Source of the DNA: Phialophora verrucosa
Taxonomy: Eukaryota; Ascomycota; Eurotiomycetes; Chaetothyriales; Herpotrichiellaceae
DNA: 64,000 bases
NCBI GenBank assembly: GCA_002099365.1
Contig: MSED01000001.1
Coordinates: 4,030,001 to 4,094,000, forward strand
Direction: 5' to 3'
Shown here: positions 63,016-64,000 of the stretch, piece after piece
Position numbering within the stretch: position 1 is the first letter of the stretch
How the letters are laid out: every line of letters starts with the position of its first letter
The notes under the pieces: generated by a model
What the model was told of the DNA's origin: nothing
The model's database searches: none
The model's input: the letters and a program-made list of their open reading frames with translations, nothing else
Made by a program: the position numbers and the translations under genes

Positions 63016-64000
63016 TCACGACAGCAGCTCTCCTTCAAGATCGTCCCAGCACATAAGCTGATCGAACGGGCTTGGATCCAACACTGAGTCGGCGTCAACT
63101 CCAAAGCTAGGGTCTGGTTCCTTGCCAACTTCTTCAAGCAAACTCGACTCCTCTTGGTGTCTGCCCATTTTTGTCCAGTCATGGTCCACATCGGGGCGAT
63201 CTGTTTTCTGCTCGCCAACAACCCGAACGAACGGAACCGCCATGTAAGATCTCGCAGCTTCTTCATCTGCAGACGCGAACTCATCCATCAGCTGGGAGAA
63301 GGCTGCCTTCTTCAGCGCGTTCAGATCTGGCGGCGACTTGAGCCTCTTTGCAGCTGCATCCAGCATGGACATGGTCATCTCTGCCAGATGATATGTCTGC
63401 TTGAACTGGAGCAGGATCCGCCAGCACAGGTAGAATTTCTGGAAGCTCGACTCCCGCACGGTGGGCGTGGGGGACATGCTGTAGAGCAGATGCGTTGCCA
63501 CAGCGGGCTCCAGCACTGCTATTGCTGTGTCTGGCAGCCGTGTGATCAAATTGTCGGTGTACAGGGCCCTGAAGATGTCCGTGATGCTCGACGCCGCTCG
63601 TGAGACCATTTTCATCGAGGTCCGACACAATGTTGCTTCGTTGGGTACAGTAGACTGCAGATTCAACAAAGGCCGGTACAGTGTCATTAGTGTCATTGAA
63701 TAGTACCCGGCCAGCAGCTCGCGGTGCACTCTGATCGTCTCCATCTCGTGCTGGCGGTCGACGGCGACGTCGACCAACTGAACCTCTTTTGGTAAGTACC
63801 CGTACCAATTTTGCAGCTCCTGCCCGCAAGCCATGATCTCCGGGCTCTTCGAAACATCCATTTGCGGGACGAGTGACACGACTGCTGCGCCCTGGCCGGC
63901 AATTGTCGAGGTTCTCTGAGAAGTGTACTGTAGACTTAGCACTTTGTCGATGTACTCGGAAAGCTGAGCCAGCGCCATCCAGAGGCTGACCAGCGTTTCC
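63016..64000 (-). CDS. Fungal-specific transcription factor, C-terminal part (cut by window edge)
   Basis: The frame is open from the stop at 63016 to the window end, so the N-terminal half, including any Zn2Cys6 cluster, lies outside. Visible are the late helices of the fungal transcription factor domain: ELQNWYGYLPKEVQL, MTLMTLYRPLLNLQ, LEPAVATHLLYSMSPT and YLCWRILLQFKQTYHLAEMT, then an acidic C terminus (SVLDPSPFDQLMCWDDLEGE), which could be an activation region. Its neighbour is a sugar porter, so a role in carbon use is possible but only by position. About 328 residues are in the window. Confidence 0.8.
   Translation of the reverse strand, partial: ETLVSLWMALAQLSEYIDKVLSLQYTSQRTSTIAGQGAAVVSLVPQMDVSKSPEIMACGQELQNWYGYLPKEVQLVDVAVDRQHEMETIRVHRELLAGYYSMTLMTLYRPLLNLQSTVPNEATLCRTSMKMVSRAASSITDIFRALYTDNLITRLPDTAIAVLEPAVATHLLYSMSPTPTVRESSFQKFYLCWRILLQFKQTYHLAEMTMSMLDAAAKRLKSPPDLNALKKAAFSQLMDEFASADEEAARSYMAVPFVRVVGEQKTDRPDVDHDWTKMGRHQEESSLLEEVGKEPDPSFGVDADSVLDPSPFDQLMCWDDLEGELLS

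Noticed and set aside
1..64000. tRNA genes, CRISPR arrays, insertion sequences or full transposons
   Set aside because: I saw no convincing tRNA box pairs, spaced repeats, transposase or reverse-transcriptase motifs on either strand; a covariance-model scan was not possible here.

Overview
The window reads as nuclear DNA of a filamentous ascomycete (Pezizomycotina). Genes are dense and on both strands. Most carry short introns, usually 46-80 nt, with GT..AG ends and CTAAC or CTGAC branch sites. Several families are typical of these fungi: DUF3433 membrane proteins, fungal transcription-factor domains, Dsc-complex E3, GMC oxidoreductase and NACHT proteins. No gene decides the order; a Eurotiomycetes or black-yeast type genome is only a guess. 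I rebuilt exon joins by hand by asking that frame and family motifs continue across each intron. No alignment or search was run.

Left part (0.1-17.6 kb): an F-box protein, a broken APH-type kinase relic, a large DUF3433 membrane protein, an EF-hand protein, a DeSI-thioredoxin-PUL fusion, Golgi GDPase GDA1, a transcription-factor-like protein with no visible DNA-binding domain, and a GMC oxidoreductase.

Middle part (18.9-33.3 kb): seven contiguous genes look like a metabolic cluster with its own regulator. They are a two-finger C2H2/fungal-TF activator, an FAD/NAD(P) oxidoreductase, an ACS-type MFS transporter, a pisatin-demethylase-like P450, a flavin monooxygenase, a type-B carboxylesterase and an Old Yellow Enzyme. 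No polyketide, peptide or terpene synthase is present, so the set looks more like uptake and oxidative breakdown (or tailoring) of a small lipophilic compound. The intergenic regions repeatedly carry a GTGGGA core, often as AAAAGTGGGATG, including a five-copy 13-bp array before the esterase. The Old Yellow Enzyme gene has a large inverted repeat just upstream of its start. A degenerate NACHT-type (NLR-like) gene flanks the cluster.

Right part (35.9-64 kb): mainly housekeeping genes. They are mitochondrial IF3, the ZRG17-like zinc transporter subunit, Dsc E3 ligase, a secreted GH3 beta-glucosidase, a MOSC-reductase fusion, an ankyrin-like protein, an unrecognised two-TM protein, DUG3, MGM1, mitoribosomal bS6m, glycine cleavage H protein, a mitochondrial-looking protein with four 31-residue repeats, a zinc alcohol dehydrogenase, a sugar porter, and the C-terminal part of another fungal transcription factor cut by the window edge.
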